Notes: generated from the letters alone by a model not told the origin. Counted from the stretch's first letter, positions 16,458 through 24,964 are shown. The stretch is DNA of 64,000 nucleotides from Paenibacillus sp. RC67 (GCF_030020805.1 NZ_CP125098.1:6905501-6969500), one strand, 5' to 3'. Translations and numbers: made by a program.

Positions 16458-18746
16458 TCAACTTTTGTGATGACCGTGCAATTCCCGGTATTGTCCGGGC
16501 GTCATATTCTCCATCTTGCGAAAAAAGCGGATGAAATTCTGAGGGTTGGTGTAGGTTAGTCTTTCCGCGATATCCGCGATCTTCATATCCGTCTCGACCA
16601 GCCATCGCTTCGCCATCTGCAAACGGTAGTTTTGCAGGTACTCGCTGAAGCTAATCCCTTTTTCCTTACTGAACAGCGGCCCCAAATAGTTGGGGTGGTA
16701 ATTCAATTGCCTAGCGCAAGCCTCAAGGGTAAGCTCGGTGTCGAAGTGATGGTGGATCAAATCCGTTAACTGGTCCGATATTTTCTTGGCGTGAGACTTG
16801 CTCTGCTGCTCCAGCCTGCGCATGATCGGGGCAATGACGATATCGCTAAACCAATGGCGGATTTCCTCCTGGGATTCTAGATCAAGTAGTTTGTCAAAAA
16901 GCTGCTTTTCCTGATCGGGTGGTAATTCCTCCTCTGTATCCTTCTTTGCATCCGCTATTGCCTCGGATTGTCCAAGCTCGGTCAGCATAGTGTACAGCCT
17001 CACCAATGCCATCCGGTATTGGCGCCAGTCGGCTTGCTCTTGAAAGATCAGTTCCATGCAGCGTTCCAACAGCTCGTCGGTCCTTGTCCTATCAGCCAAC
17101 TTAACTGCATCGTAGAGCTCTTTGGCCGCACGGTGCGGGAACACACTGGATACCACGTCTTCAGGCTGGACATCATCGATAAACAGAACGGATTCCGGGC
17201 CGTAACGAATCCTGTAGCGAAGCGCCTCTAGTGCTTGCTCGACCGAGAGGGAGATATCAATGAGTCGCTTCTGGGGACGGCTGATCCCGATGCTAATTTG
17301 CAGCTTCAGGTAATGCAGCACGGTTCTCTGGATAAGCTCCGCCACGGCAAACAACCGGTTCTTGTACTCCTCATCCATAGTTCCGGCCCCACCGACAACC
17401 GTAATCTGGGATTGTTCCAGCAGCACCGGATCTAGCCGTTCCTCAGCAGGGATCAGCTCGCCTGCGATATTTGCGATGGCGAAGAGCAGCAGATCACGGT
17501 CATTTTCATTATACTGGGACCTCTCCAGAGAATCGATCTGAATGGCGAGTACGGCATGCCACTGCCAATTGGCTTGATAGCCATACTCTTTCAATCTGAC
17601 CGGGAGCTGAGACTCTTTCTCCTCGCCACGAATCAGCTTCATGACAAAAAACTGCTTCAGCTCCCGCACTTGTCCCGTAAGCTGGTCCAGGAGGAGGGAT
17701 TCCGTCTGCAGCATGGATTGCAGCCGATAGCCGATCAAGGCAAATTCATCGGTACGGGCTTCTTCAGGCAGATCTCCGAATCTGTCAGCCATCGTCGCGA
17801 CCAATTTCCGAACCGGCCGGTAGAACGTCCGGGAACCGAACAGTGCCAGTCCGCCGGTTACCAGGACCATGAGCAGGCATACAAACAGAGTAACCCAGCC
17901 TATAGAACGGGAATCTCGGGTAACATCCTTTATGGATATGGCAGATATATAAATCCAGCCATTGTAACTTGACTTGCGCATGATGACGCTTGTATTGTCC
18001 CCGTCAAGCTCTACATTGAATTGTCCTTCCGTTTCACTTCGCCTTTGCACCTCGGCAACCAGCTGCTCCAAGCCGGATGGCTGCACTTTCTGATCGCTTC
18101 GAGACAACAGACGGTAATCCTTATCCATGACCATGATGCTGCCAATCCGGCTGTCGGCTGCCAGAAGTCTCGCCAGCTGTGACTCGGCAATAGTCACGAT
18201 GGCCAGTCCGTTGGCTTTCAGTGAATTCAGCGGGATTTTCTTCACGAGATTAATACTTGGCGAACTCTTGTCCTCGTCCGTTACCCAGAGGGAAAATGAA
18301 GGCAGCTTCTCATACCGGAGAAGCTGATCCAGATTTCTAACATCGTCGAATGTAAAAATATTGTTGTTGTCGACGCCCCATTGACCTTTTAAATTCAGTA
18401 CCGTCATATTGTTTATGGTCAGCTCGAAGGTTTGGCTGCGTACCATGTTCTGGTACATTTCATTATAAACCTGATAATGGGCTGCTGAATAAGGGAGCGA
18501 CATAGCATTCCCTACGAGGGGCGAGCTAATATACTGTGTAACCGAATGATCGATCGTCTTGAGGATTTGCTCCACACGAAGTTGGGTCTGCTGAAGTGTC
18601 GCCATGCTACTATAGTTGACCTTGTCCTGAACTATCGAGGAGGCTTTGTAATAGGAGATCACTCCAACGATAATAGCTGGAATAGAGCCGATCAGCAGAC
18701 TGTACATTAAGAGACGGGTGAAATATTTGCTGGAACGAATTTTCAT
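16458..18746 (-). CDS. Membrane-bound AraC-family regulator with extracellular sensor domain
   Basis: 762 residues. Membrane helix at about 10-33, extracellular sensor (dCache-like) at 34-280, second helix at about 285-307, a HAMP-like linker and a cytoplasmic region to 640, then two AraC helix-turn-helix motifs at 660-760 (LTLEACARQLNYHPNYLGPL and MKIADIAERLTYTNPQNFIR). Proteins of this plan sense sugars outside the cell and act directly on DNA with no separate kinase. It lies just upstream of and co-directional with the ABC operon; a motif shared by both promoters supports autoregulation and operon control. Confidence 0.88.
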   Translation of the reverse strand: MKIRSSKYFTRLLMYSLLIGSIPAIIVGVISYYKASSIVQDKVNYSSMATLQQTQLRVEQILKTIDHSVTQYISSPLVGNAMSLPYSAAHYQVYNEMYQNMVRSQTFELTINNMTVLNLKGQWGVDNNNIFTFDDVRNLDQLLRYEKLPSFSLWVTDEDKSSPSINLVKKIPLNSLKANGLAIVTIAESQLARLLAADSRIGSIMVMDKDYRLLSRSDQKVQPSGLEQLVAEVQRRSETEGQFNVELDGDNTSVIMRKSSYNGWIYISAISIKDVTRDSRSIGWVTLFVCLLMVLVTGGLALFGSRTFYRPVRKLVATMADRFGDLPEEARTDEFALIGYRLQSMLQTESLLLDQLTGQVRELKQFFVMKLIRGEEKESQLPVRLKEYGYQANWQWHAVLAIQIDSLERSQYNENDRDLLLFAIANIAGELIPAEERLDPVLLEQSQITVVGGAGTMDEEYKNRLFAVAELIQRTVLHYLKLQISIGISRPQKRLIDISLSVEQALEALRYRIRYGPESVLFIDDVQPEDVVSSVFPHRAAKELYDAVKLADRTRTDELLERCMELIFQEQADWRQYRMALVRLYTMLTELGQSEAIADAKKDTEEELPPDQEKQLFDKLLDLESQEEIRHWFSDIVIAPIMRRLEQQSKSHAKKISDQLTDLIHHHFDTELTLEACARQLNYHPNYLGPLFSKEKGISFSEYLQNYRLQMAKRWLVETDMKIADIAERLTYTNPQNFIRFFRKMENMTPGQYRELHGHHKS

Positions 18747-18806
18747 GGCATCTCCCTCGTAAGCCGTTTCGTCTAATGTTTCTCCTATTATAGAGACGGG
18801 TTTGAT

Positions 18807-18839
18807 GGAAGTCCATAATCAGGGCATAATCATTAGAAC
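18807..18839 (-). promoter_or_regulatory. Putative autoregulatory site of the membrane AraC regulator
   Basis: Minus-strand CTAATGATTATGCCCTGATT lies 61 bp before the regulator start and matches 16302-16334 at 27 of 33 positions. A TATAAT element follows at 18787-18792, so the site sits over and upstream of a -35 region. Confidence 0.6.
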
Positions 18840-18969
18840 GGATTATCGGGTTGATTCACTATCCAGCAGCAGGCTGGCCCTTTCGAATAGATCCGGTTAT
18901 TTCTACACCGGGGAATATCCTCTTCTAAGTCCATTGGCAAGCATAGGGTCCTTGCCTATTAAATGTACA

Positions 18970-19036
18970 AAGAAACCGTTCCTTTCGTAAATGGTGGGTG
19001 GTGCTTCCATTTTACTTAGGAACGGTTTCTTTTGGT
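18970..19036. terminator. Bidirectional terminator between regulator promoter and aldo/keto reductase
   Basis: Perfect 14-bp arms AAGAAACCGTTCCT / AGGAACGGTTTCTT, with an inner AAATGG/CCATTT stem and T-rich tails on both strands. It mainly serves the minus-strand reductase gene. Confidence 0.7.
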
Positions 19037-19072
19037 TTTACTGTAAATCTAATCTATTAATAATCTATCTTA

Positions 19073-20038
19073 TTATTTAAATCTATTAGCTTCAGGATCT
19101 TCCGTATCATATTCTATCTCACTTATAGCAGACCACAGCTCGGCAGGAATCGGTAAAGTGGCTAGCTCTAAGGTTTGAGCGACCCGCTCCGGCTTCGACA
19201 TGCCAACGACCGTACTCGTGACACGAGGGTCACGCATAGAGAACTGAAGTGCAGCGGCTGCTAGAGGGACATTAAATTCCTGGCAGATTTGCGCAAACGA
19301 TCTTGCACGTTCAATCAGCAACGGAGGCGCATCGCTATAGGCATAACGGGAGTAGGCATCTGGACCTTTTGCCAGCATACCGCTGCCATAAGGGGCTGCG
19401 TTGATGACTGCAACACCCAATCGATTGGCGACATCCAGCAAAGACTCAGCTGATCGATTGAGCAGCGTGTATCGGTTATGGGTCTCAACCGCGCTGAACT
19501 CTCCGGTTTCTACATAACGAATAAGCATATCAACTGGACCACCAGACATACCAATATGCTCGATGACTCCTTGATCCTTGAAGTTTTTCAGTACCTCGAG
19601 CGGTCCCCCGGGTCCCATAACATTTTCAAAGGTGGTATGTTCCGGATCATGGATGTACACATATTGCAGGCGATCTAGTCCTAAGCGTTGGAGACTTCCT
19701 TCGATGGAGCGTTTGATTTGTTCACCGCTGAAGTCACCTGTCTGTAAGCAGCGGTCGGCTTTGGTAGCAAGCACATAACCCGCTGGGAGTCCGCCATTCT
19801 CTTTAATGACCTTACCAATACGCCGCTCACTCTCACCATCCCCATAAGCCGCAGCTGTATCGAGAAAGTTAATTGAACTTGCAAAAGCAGCACGAATCGT
19901 TGCTAGTGCTGTTTCTTCTGGAGCGCTAAAAGCAAAGGTTTCTGGCATATCTCCGAATGGAGCCCCACCAACACACAGCGGAGAGACTAACAAGCCCGTA
20001 CTGCCAAGTGGCCGATTTGAAAGCAACTGTTCCGACAT
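19073..20038 (-). CDS. Aldo/keto reductase
   Basis: 321 residues, normal length. The catalytic tetrad is visible: D60 and Y65 in LDTAAAYGDG, K93 in ATKAD and H130 in YIHDPEH. A C-terminal NADP-binding segment (TSTVVGMSKPERV) is present. The enzyme should reduce or oxidise a sugar or aldehyde with NADP(H); similarity is closest to the group that includes L-fucose/D-arabinose dehydrogenases, but this is a judgement by eye. It is transcribed alone, with a terminator after it. A nearby carbohydrate operon is compatible with a sugar role. Confidence 0.85.
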   Translation of the reverse strand: MSEQLLSNRPLGSTGLLVSPLCVGGAPFGDMPETFAFSAPEETALATIRAAFASSINFLDTAAAYGDGESERRIGKVIKENGGLPAGYVLATKADRCLQTGDFSGEQIKRSIEGSLQRLGLDRLQYVYIHDPEHTTFENVMGPGGPLEVLKNFKDQGVIEHIGMSGGPVDMLIRYVETGEFSAVETHNRYTLLNRSAESLLDVANRLGVAVINAAPYGSGMLAKGPDAYSRYAYSDAPPLLIERARSFAQICQEFNVPLAAAALQFSMRDPRVTSTVVGMSKPERVAQTLELATLPIPAELWSAISEIEYDTEDPEANRFK

Positions 20039-20120
20039 AGAATAATTCCCGCTTCCTTTTAGATATTTGTATGCTTTTACAAATGAATAATTATAGATTA
20101 CCTAATCTTATTCAATCTCG

Positions 20121-20657
20121 TCAAATGTTGAAAGGGAATTTCGGTTTTATTTTTTCTGAATTATTAGCGATATTACGTAAGCTTTCTTTGAAAGAACAGT
20201 TATCCCCATAAATCAATAAATAATACAGCATCCTTTCATATTTCCTCAGGTCCCTCTTCTCTTCATCTATATGTCGCCTCAGCATTTCACCTCGGCTTGG
20301 AACCGAAATCGTATAGTTAGGAGTCAGACTTCTATGAACCCATCGTTTAGCAAGCTCCTCTTCTGGCAATCCTAGTAACTGTTCCTCATAGATTCGGATA
20401 TCTCGTCTAGTGTCGTTAATTAGATGTACTAGCATCGATTTGAGGATGTCTGTGTTATCTATGTACTCCAGCAGCGAGCCATACCACATATCCAGTTCCT
20501 CATATGGGACTGGTTCTCCGTGAGGTCGGTAGTGAACACGACTGCCTGTTCCATCGGTTTCCATGGTTAAGAGGAGATCGAAGAATGCGGTGCTAGGTTC
20601 TATGTCTATGTATTTCTTAATTGCTTGTAGAGGTATCTTTGAAATGAAATATTTCAG
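20121..20657 (-). CDS. Unknown protein divergent from an HTH regulator (copy 1)
   Basis: I place the start at a CTG (20655-20657) because GAGGTGATCCCC precedes it with ideal spacing, and because similarity to the copy at 23550-24023 begins exactly at this GGTGATCCCCCTG. The 178-residue protein starts MKYFISKIPLQAIKKYIDIE. It is rich in charged residues, with conserved blocks YRPHGEPVPYEELDMWYGSL and NDTRRDIRIYEEQLLGLPEE, and likely mostly helical. No known family recognised. It is divergently paired with a small HTH gene across a long palindromic operator, which suggests co-regulation; the last 30 residues are unlike copy 2. Confidence 0.65.
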   Translation of the reverse strand: MKYFISKIPLQAIKKYIDIEPSTAFFDLLLTMETDGTGSRVHYRPHGEPVPYEELDMWYGSLLEYIDNTDILKSMLVHLINDTRRDIRIYEEQLLGLPEEELAKRWVHRSLTPNYTISVPSRGEMLRRHIDEEKRDLRKYERMLYYLLIYGDNCSFKESLRNIANNSEKIKPKFPFNI

Positions 20658-20683
20658 GGGGATCACCTCGCTTAGAGTAATGT

Positions 20684-20734
20684 TACGCATTTACGTACCA
20701 ACATAATTCTTATTATATGGTACGTTTTTGCGTA
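20684..20734. promoter_or_regulatory. Divergent operator of HTH unit 1
   Basis: A long inverted repeat: TACGCA-TTT-ACGTACC (20684-20699) and GGTACGT-TTT-TGCGTA (20719-20734) flank an AT-rich centre with -10-like sequence. Position between the divergent genes implies binding by the 73-residue HTH protein. Confidence 0.6.
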
Positions 20735-20771
20735 TAGCAATACCTATACCGTGCATAGTTGGTGATCCCTC

Positions 20772-20993
20772 TTGAGCAAAAGAGTAATTGTAAACATATC
20801 CAAACTAACGCAGAAGCACAATATTTCCTTACGTGAGCTTTCTAGATTATCTGATGTGCGTCACGCTGCCTTAAGCGAGCTTTCTACTGGTAAAAGGGGA
20901 AATATTAACTTTAGTCATATCGAAAGAATCGCGGAAGCGCTGAACATCAAGGATATTAAAGAGATTATAGATTTGGTAGAGGTTGAGGATTAA
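20772..20993 (+). CDS. Small Cro/C1-type HTH regulator
   Basis: 73 residues, started by TTG with GGTGATC upstream. The whole protein is one five-helix HTH domain (VNISKLTQKHNISLRELSRL, then VRHAALSELSTGKRGNINFS and IERIAEALNIKDIKEII). Such proteins are phage-type repressors or antitoxins. It is divergent from the unknown gene at 20121-20657 and probably controls both through the palindrome between them. Its C-terminal acidic end is short, without dimerisation domain. Confidence 0.85.
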   Translation: MSKRVIVNISKLTQKHNISLRELSRLSDVRHAALSELSTGKRGNINFSHIERIAEALNIKDIKEIIDLVEVED

Positions 20994-21106
20994 GTTGAAA
21001 TAAAAGTCAGCGTCAAATAGCCTCCACCTTGTTACCGTTACCGCTCTTATCGACCACTTTGGGGACAAAAAAGAATTCACCAGCCTTTTAAAAGGAGAAG
21101 CATTCG

Positions 21107-21901
21107 ATGATTCGAACCTATGAACCCATAAATGCTTTACATAAGATAGTGGACTATATCTGGGTCGTAGACTTCGATTTTCTCGCTGATGACAACAGAG
21201 AAGATATTATTATGCCGCTGGGGCATATCAATATCATTTTCAATTATGCGTCTGCTTATAGGCTGGTGGGAGATGATCAGGAAGTGGTGATCCCCAATAC
21301 GGTTGTAATTGGTCAAATGAAAAGGGCTAAACATGTTAGATATGGGCAAAAGCTGTATCAAATCGGGATTTCATTAACTCCGTTAGGTTTTATACAATTG
21401 TTTCATGTGCCCAGCCTCGAATTGACAGAGCGAATCGTACAGGCCATTGATGTGGATCCTGATCTAGATGAACTTTACCGAATGATGATGGGATCTAAAG
21501 ATGTGGAGCAACATATCACAGCAATCAATCATTATTTGTTGCATAAAATGACGTTAAATAAGAAGGATACTGACCGTATAGAGAAGATGCTAACTTATAT
21601 AGAACGAGAGTACGAAAACTTGAACATTGTGAGTATGGCAAATTTTTTTGGTATTTCAGAAAGTACGCTTGAGCGTTTCTTCAAAAAACAGATCGGACTG
21701 AACCCAAAGGTCTATGGAGATATTGTGAAGTTTAGAAAACATGTTGAGGATGAAGGATTGAGGAAGGATATACAGCATCGTTACTATGATCAGTCTCACC
21801 TCATCAAAACATCCAAGAAATTTGCAGGCAAAACCGTCAAAGAGTTAGAGAAACTGCCACATGAATTAACCCTTCGTTATGTATGGCATGGTCAGAAGTG
21901 A
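21107..21901 (+). CDS. AraC-family transcriptional regulator
   Basis: 264 residues. The N-terminal half (YEPINALHKIVDYIWVVDFD, then DIIMPLGHINIIFNY) is the DUF6597-type sensor domain of AraC proteins. The C-terminal half has the HTH region with IEREYENLNIVSMANFFGIS and ERFFKKQIGLNPKVY; a second HTH ends with YDQSHLIKTSKKFAGKTVKE. AAAAGGAG precedes the ATG. The next gene, a small membrane protein, follows on the same strand after 94 bp and may be a target. Ligand unknown. Confidence 0.85.
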   Translation: MIRTYEPINALHKIVDYIWVVDFDFLADDNREDIIMPLGHINIIFNYASAYRLVGDDQEVVIPNTVVIGQMKRAKHVRYGQKLYQIGISLTPLGFIQLFHVPSLELTERIVQAIDVDPDLDELYRMMMGSKDVEQHITAINHYLLHKMTLNKKDTDRIEKMLTYIEREYENLNIVSMANFFGISESTLERFFKKQIGLNPKVYGDIVKFRKHVEDEGLRKDIQHRYYDQSHLIKTSKKFAGKTVKELEKLPHELTLRYVWHGQK

Positions 21902-21995
21902 TGAATGCCTGATCATAGATGCTGATTTTTTACAATACATTTTCTTTCCTTCCTGTTAATCTTGAGACACTAATAGATGAGAGGAAGAGATAACG

Positions 21996-22385
21996 ATGCA
22001 AGATATTATGATCATGGCAAGTTTACTAGTGTTTTTAAATGTAACATTATTGGCGATATTGGTTCCGGGAGGACCGATTGAAAATAGAGATTTTTCAAAA
22101 TTAAAAGGAGGTGTATTTTGGGGGTTTAATCTGTTTCTTATCTTACTTGGAATTACGTCGTTTATTGCGTGCTATCTCTTGTTGATATCACATCCTCATG
22201 CCATTTTCATCGCTCAAATCATCGCTGTTTTATACTTTATCGTGTACATTATCGATTTAGCTGGTATTTTCCCAAAATCACCGACTAAAATGTCTAAGCC
22301 GCTTATGCTTTTCGAAGTAATTAACACATCAATGGCTGTATTCCTTTTCCTCTTTGTGACTGCTATTGGTCATGTCGGTTCTTAA
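21996..22385 (+). CDS. Four-helix membrane protein, unknown function
   Basis: 129 residues with four hydrophobic segments at about 4-26, 39-64, 71-92 and 104-126. No charged catalytic motif is seen in the helices. A GAGGAAGAG site precedes the ATG. It follows the AraC regulator on the same strand, so the regulator may control it. I recognise no named family; small four-helix proteins of this kind include transport and stress proteins, but nothing in the sequence decides. Confidence 0.65.
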   Translation: MQDIMIMASLLVFLNVTLLAILVPGGPIENRDFSKLKGGVFWGFNLFLILLGITSFIACYLLLISHPHAIFIAQIIAVLYFIVYIIDLAGIFPKSPTKMSKPLMLFEVINTSMAVFLFLFVTAIGHVGS

Positions 22386-22544
22386 GAACGAGAACCGTGT
22401 ACGTTCTCTTTACGGTTTCGACAACTTCCGAAATGGCATTCGACCATTTAGTTGATAGAAGTTGCTATTGTTTATTTAGATGAATCATAGGTGCAAGCTG
22501 CTGCTGGATTTGACCTCTATCATGTGCCTGCTTCATCACCAGGC

Positions 22545-22715
22545 GGAAGTATAGATTATTTACTAGGTAGAACAGATCAGCCCAATAGCAACAGTGTTGG
22601 GGATTATTATGGAAATGTATTGTTTTATCTTGGGAATAAAGAAGACTTAATGGAAGAAGAAGCCGAGTTTTTAAAGGAAGCTTTAGTTAATCGGAAGGTT
22701 AAGGAAAAACATTAA
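22545..22715 (+). pseudogene. XRE-type regulator lacking its HTH domain
   Basis: From SIDYLLGRTDQPNSNS to VNRKVKEKH the sequence is nearly the same as residues 56-109 of the intact regulator at 24182-24511. The first half, which would bind DNA, is replaced by unrelated sequence, and no suitable start with ribosome site is seen. The terminator hairpin that follows is also shared. Confidence 0.7.
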
Positions 22716-22741
22716 AAGCTGGTTCCTTTGGGCCAGCTTTT
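22712..22741 (+). terminator. Terminator after the truncated XRE gene
   Basis: AAAAGCTGG-TTCCTTTGGG-CCAGCTTTT hairpin, the second of three copies in the window. Confidence 0.75.
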
Positions 22742-22769
22742 AATATACAAAATTCACCTATTAAATTGT

Positions 22770-23159
22770 TTAGCTACAAATAATTTTCATATTTTTGAAA
22801 TCAACTTTCAAACCAACAGCGGTCATAAAATCTATACCTAGAATTCCATCGAACCCATAAGGCTCTCTCGTCATACCTAATTGGATTTTAAACATTGGTA
22901 AAATAAAAGAACCAATATGTAACCCTTCAACCGATTACTCGTAACACAATTCACTGGCACCGCCAACACCATACATACGCCTAGGTGCCCCGTTAACCAT
23001 ATCTAAATAAAGTCCAATGTTAGCAATTAAATCCGTATCAAAGATGGTAGAGGCACATCCTGTGTCAAATAGTACATTACTCATTCCAATTGTTTTGGCC
23101 TGGTACGTGCATTGAAACGATACAATTGGAAGCCCATTTTCAAGCCTAATTTCCATCAT
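22770..23159 (-). pseudogene. Retropepsin-like aspartic protease gene with one in-frame stop
   Basis: Codons 1-74 encode an aspartic protease start with the DTG motif (NVLFDTGCASTIFDTDLI) and a flap-like region. A TAA at 22935-22937 ends that frame, yet the same frame continues for another 54 codons (SVEGLHIGSFILPMFKIQLG, then FDGILGIDFMTAVGLKVDF) before the next stop at 22770. FDGILGIDFM is the conserved second half of this family, so one base change has split a gene of about 129 residues. The upstream small gene overlaps it by ATGA. Homodimeric pepsin-like activity is expected in the intact relative. Confidence 0.75.
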
Positions 23160-23413
23160 GACTTGCGAATCCCCGAAAAATATTCTTCAATAACTTCTAT
23201 ACTAGGGTTGCTAGTATGAAAAACATAAAACTCACGTTCAGGACTTTCCTTATGATGGATTTTATACCCTTCCCAAGCTTGGTTTGGGTTATCAAACTCC
23301 TCCACGACAGTCATCTCTTCTATAGTCCGTAATCGATTATTTGATACCGCTTTGATTGCTTCTACTAAAACAAAACGATTGGGGTAATGATTGCAAATAT
23401 CTGACCATTTCAT
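23156..23413 (-). CDS. Unknown small protein coupled to the retropepsin-like gene
   Basis: About 85 residues, starting at 23413 where AAGGGG is well placed before ATGAAATGG (an ATG at 23431 is possible but badly spaced). The protein reads KWSDICNHYPNRFVLVEAIK at the start and ends EEYFSGIRKS. Its stop overlaps the protease ATG by four bases. In other Bacillales I believe retropepsin-like genes have a similar small partner, but I cannot confirm that here. No catalytic motif seen. Confidence 0.6.
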   Translation of the reverse strand: MKWSDICNHYPNRFVLVEAIKAVSNNRLRTIEEMTVVEEFDNPNQAWEGYKIHHKESPEREFYVFHTSNPSIEVIEEYFSGIRKS

Positions 23414-23510
23414 ATCATGCAGCCCCTTCATACTTTTTTATTTAGTATAGCATAATTTAATTTCCAATTCGTTAAGCCTAATATTTCATCTCTTTCTCCA
23501 ACGAGGTTGC

Positions 23511-23545
23511 ACAAAAAAAGAACCTGCCCACGCATGGAGGTTCCA
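23511..23545 (-). terminator. Terminator of HTH-unit 2 partner gene
   Basis: Minus-strand GGAACCT...AGGTTC stem followed by seven Ts, directly after the stop at 23550. Confidence 0.75.
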
Positions 23546-23549
23546 GTCG

Positions 23550-24023
23550 TCAATGATTTGTAGGCAAACTTCCGTAGACCACTAAATAAAACAGCATTCT
23601 TTCATATCTCCTTAAGTCCTTCTTCTCTTCCTCTATATGCCGCCTCAGCATTTCGCCACGGCTAGGAACGGATATGGTGTAGTAAGAAGTCAGACTTCTA
23701 TGCACCCATCGTTTAGCAAGCTCCTCTTCTGGCAATCCTAGTAACTGTTCCTCATAGATTCGGATATCTCGTCGGGTATCATTAATTAGATGCAAAAGTA
23801 TCGATTTTAGGAGGTCTGTGTCCTCTATGTAGTCTAGAAGTGAGCCATACCAAATATCTAGTTCCTTATACGGGCCTGTTTCGCCGTGAGGTCTATAAAG
23901 GACATCGCCGCGTGTTCCATCAGCTTCTATGGTTATGATGAGATCAAAGAAATCGGTGCTAGGTTCTATGGCTATGTATTTCTCGATTGCTTGTAGAGGT
24001 ATCTTAGAGATGAAATATTTCAG
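23550..24023 (-). CDS. Unknown protein divergent from an HTH regulator (copy 2)
   Basis: 157 residues, start CTG at 24021-24023 preceded by AGGTGATCCCC (an upstream GTG at 24032 lies inside that ribosome site). It is a close paralogue of 20121-20657 through YEEQLLGLPEEELAKRWVHR and SVPSRGEMLRRHI but lacks the last 20 or so residues. It is divergent from the HTH gene at 24182 across an operator with two AGACA...TGTCT palindromes. The repeated gene pair suggests the two proteins work together or are controlled together; the function is unknown. Confidence 0.65.
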   Translation of the reverse strand: MKYFISKIPLQAIEKYIAIEPSTDFFDLIITIEADGTRGDVLYRPHGETGPYKELDIWYGSLLDYIEDTDLLKSILLHLINDTRRDIRIYEEQLLGLPEEELAKRWVHRSLTSYYTISVPSRGEMLRRHIEEEKKDLRRYERMLFYLVVYGSLPTNH

Positions 24024-24050
24024 GGGGATCACCTATGCGGAATATTTTAT

Positions 24051-24067
24051 AGACACATTATGTGTCT
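24051..24067. promoter_or_regulatory. Operator palindrome 1 of HTH unit 2
   Basis: AGACACATTATGTGTCT is a perfect 17-bp palindrome 28 bp before the partner gene start. A second, weaker copy is at 24115-24129. Confidence 0.65.
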
Positions 24068-24114
24068 TTACATTTTTAAATATATTATTCGGTACCCATA
24101 ATGTCAACCAAAAG

Positions 24115-24129
24115 AGACTTATTGTGTCT
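24115..24129. promoter_or_regulatory. Operator palindrome 2 of HTH unit 2
   Basis: AGACTTATTGTGTCT repeats the 24051-24067 palindrome with two changes and lies 53 bp before the regulator start. Confidence 0.55.
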
Positions 24130-24181
24130 TTTGTAGTTTGGATATTTCTTACTACTTATAATGTTAAGGGGAGGTGATCGC

Positions 24182-24511
24182 TTGTTTGGAAAACGATTAG
24201 CAGAAATCAGAAATAAAAAAGGCATCAGCCAGTACGAACTTGCGGAACACCTGAAATTTACCAGGGCTCAGCTGGCTAATTACGAGCAGGGAAAACGAGA
24301 GCCTGACTTTGAAACACTCATCACTTTGGCGAATTATTTTGATGTAAGTATAGATTATTTACTAGGTAGAATTGATCAGCCCAAAAGCAACAATGGTGGG
24401 GATAAAAATGTCTTATTATATCTTGGGAATAAAGAAGACCTAACGGAAGAAGAAGCCGAGTTTATAAAGGAAACTTTGGTAACTTATCGGAAGGTTAAGG
24501 AAAAATACTAA
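24182..24511 (+). CDS. XRE-family HTH regulator
   Basis: 109 residues, start TTG at 24182 chosen because GGGGAGGTGATC lies directly upstream. Residues 4-60 are a typical HTH (KRLAEIRNKKGISQYELAEH, LANYEQGKREPDFETLITLA, DVSIDYLLGR). Residues 75-109 are a charged helical tail (DLTEEEAEFIKETLVTYRKV). It is the intact version of the fragments at 22545 and 7628. Divergent partner and palindromes suggest it represses both directions. Function of the unit, phage-like or toxin/antitoxin-like, is open. Confidence 0.85.
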   Translation: MFGKRLAEIRNKKGISQYELAEHLKFTRAQLANYEQGKREPDFETLITLANYFDVSIDYLLGRIDQPKSNNGGDKNVLLYLGNKEDLTEEEAEFIKETLVTYRKVKEKY

Positions 24512-24537
24512 AGCTGGCTCCGTTGGGGCCAGCTTTT
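24510..24537 (+). terminator. Terminator of the intact XRE gene
   Basis: AAAGCTGGC-TCCGTTGGG-GCCAGCTTTT, overlapping the stop codon. Confidence 0.8.
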
Positions 24538-24548
24538 GAATTCTTTAT

Positions 24549-24964
24549 TCAATGTATCGCTCCATCAACTGACGTATGGAAAACTTCCAAAACATTTTGT
24601 ATGACATGAGCAAGACTTTCTTCTGTTATAAAATACAAAATAACCATAGATGGCTGTTCCTTAGTCATAATCATAGATAAACCCGTAAGCTCATCAATAT
24701 AAAAACGTTATAAGTGAGCCTCACGGAGTGATTCAAAGGCAATCTTTCAATGGCTTGAATGGTACATTTAAGATCCTCTTCGTCCAAACCGCTTTCAAAT
24801 AACGAAGAAATATTATTTAATAGTGCTGCCATCTCATCAACATGAACACGAATGGCTGTTACCTTGTCATCTTCAAATGCTTCAGGCTTCCCAGGTAGGC
24901 TCTTGATATTGCTTTTGAAGCCGCTCAATGCGAGGTATATCTTGGTTATGACTGAAGCAAACAT
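24549..24964 (-). pseudogene. Unknown protein gene with a frameshift
   Basis: The first frame (24964 to 24671) starts with a GGGAGTAGGG site and MFASVITKIYLALSGFKSNI, ending shortly after LNHSVRLTYNV. A second frame then continues in protein-like fashion (IDELTGLSMIMTKEQPSMVI, then EESLAHVIQNVLEVFHTSVD) to a stop at 24549. The change occurs at a run of five Ts (minus strand GTTTTTATA). Joined, the product would be about 138 residues and helical. Either a real frameshift, a sequencing slip in the T-run, or slippage during translation. Confidence 0.55.

Noticed and set aside
18970..19036. Possible insertion-element end (14-bp perfect arms)
   Set aside because: Position after a gene, nested stem and T-tracts on both sides fit a bidirectional terminator better.
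20121..24540. Prophage
   Set aside because: Only regulator-like genes are present; no capsid, tail, terminase or lysis gene is seen.
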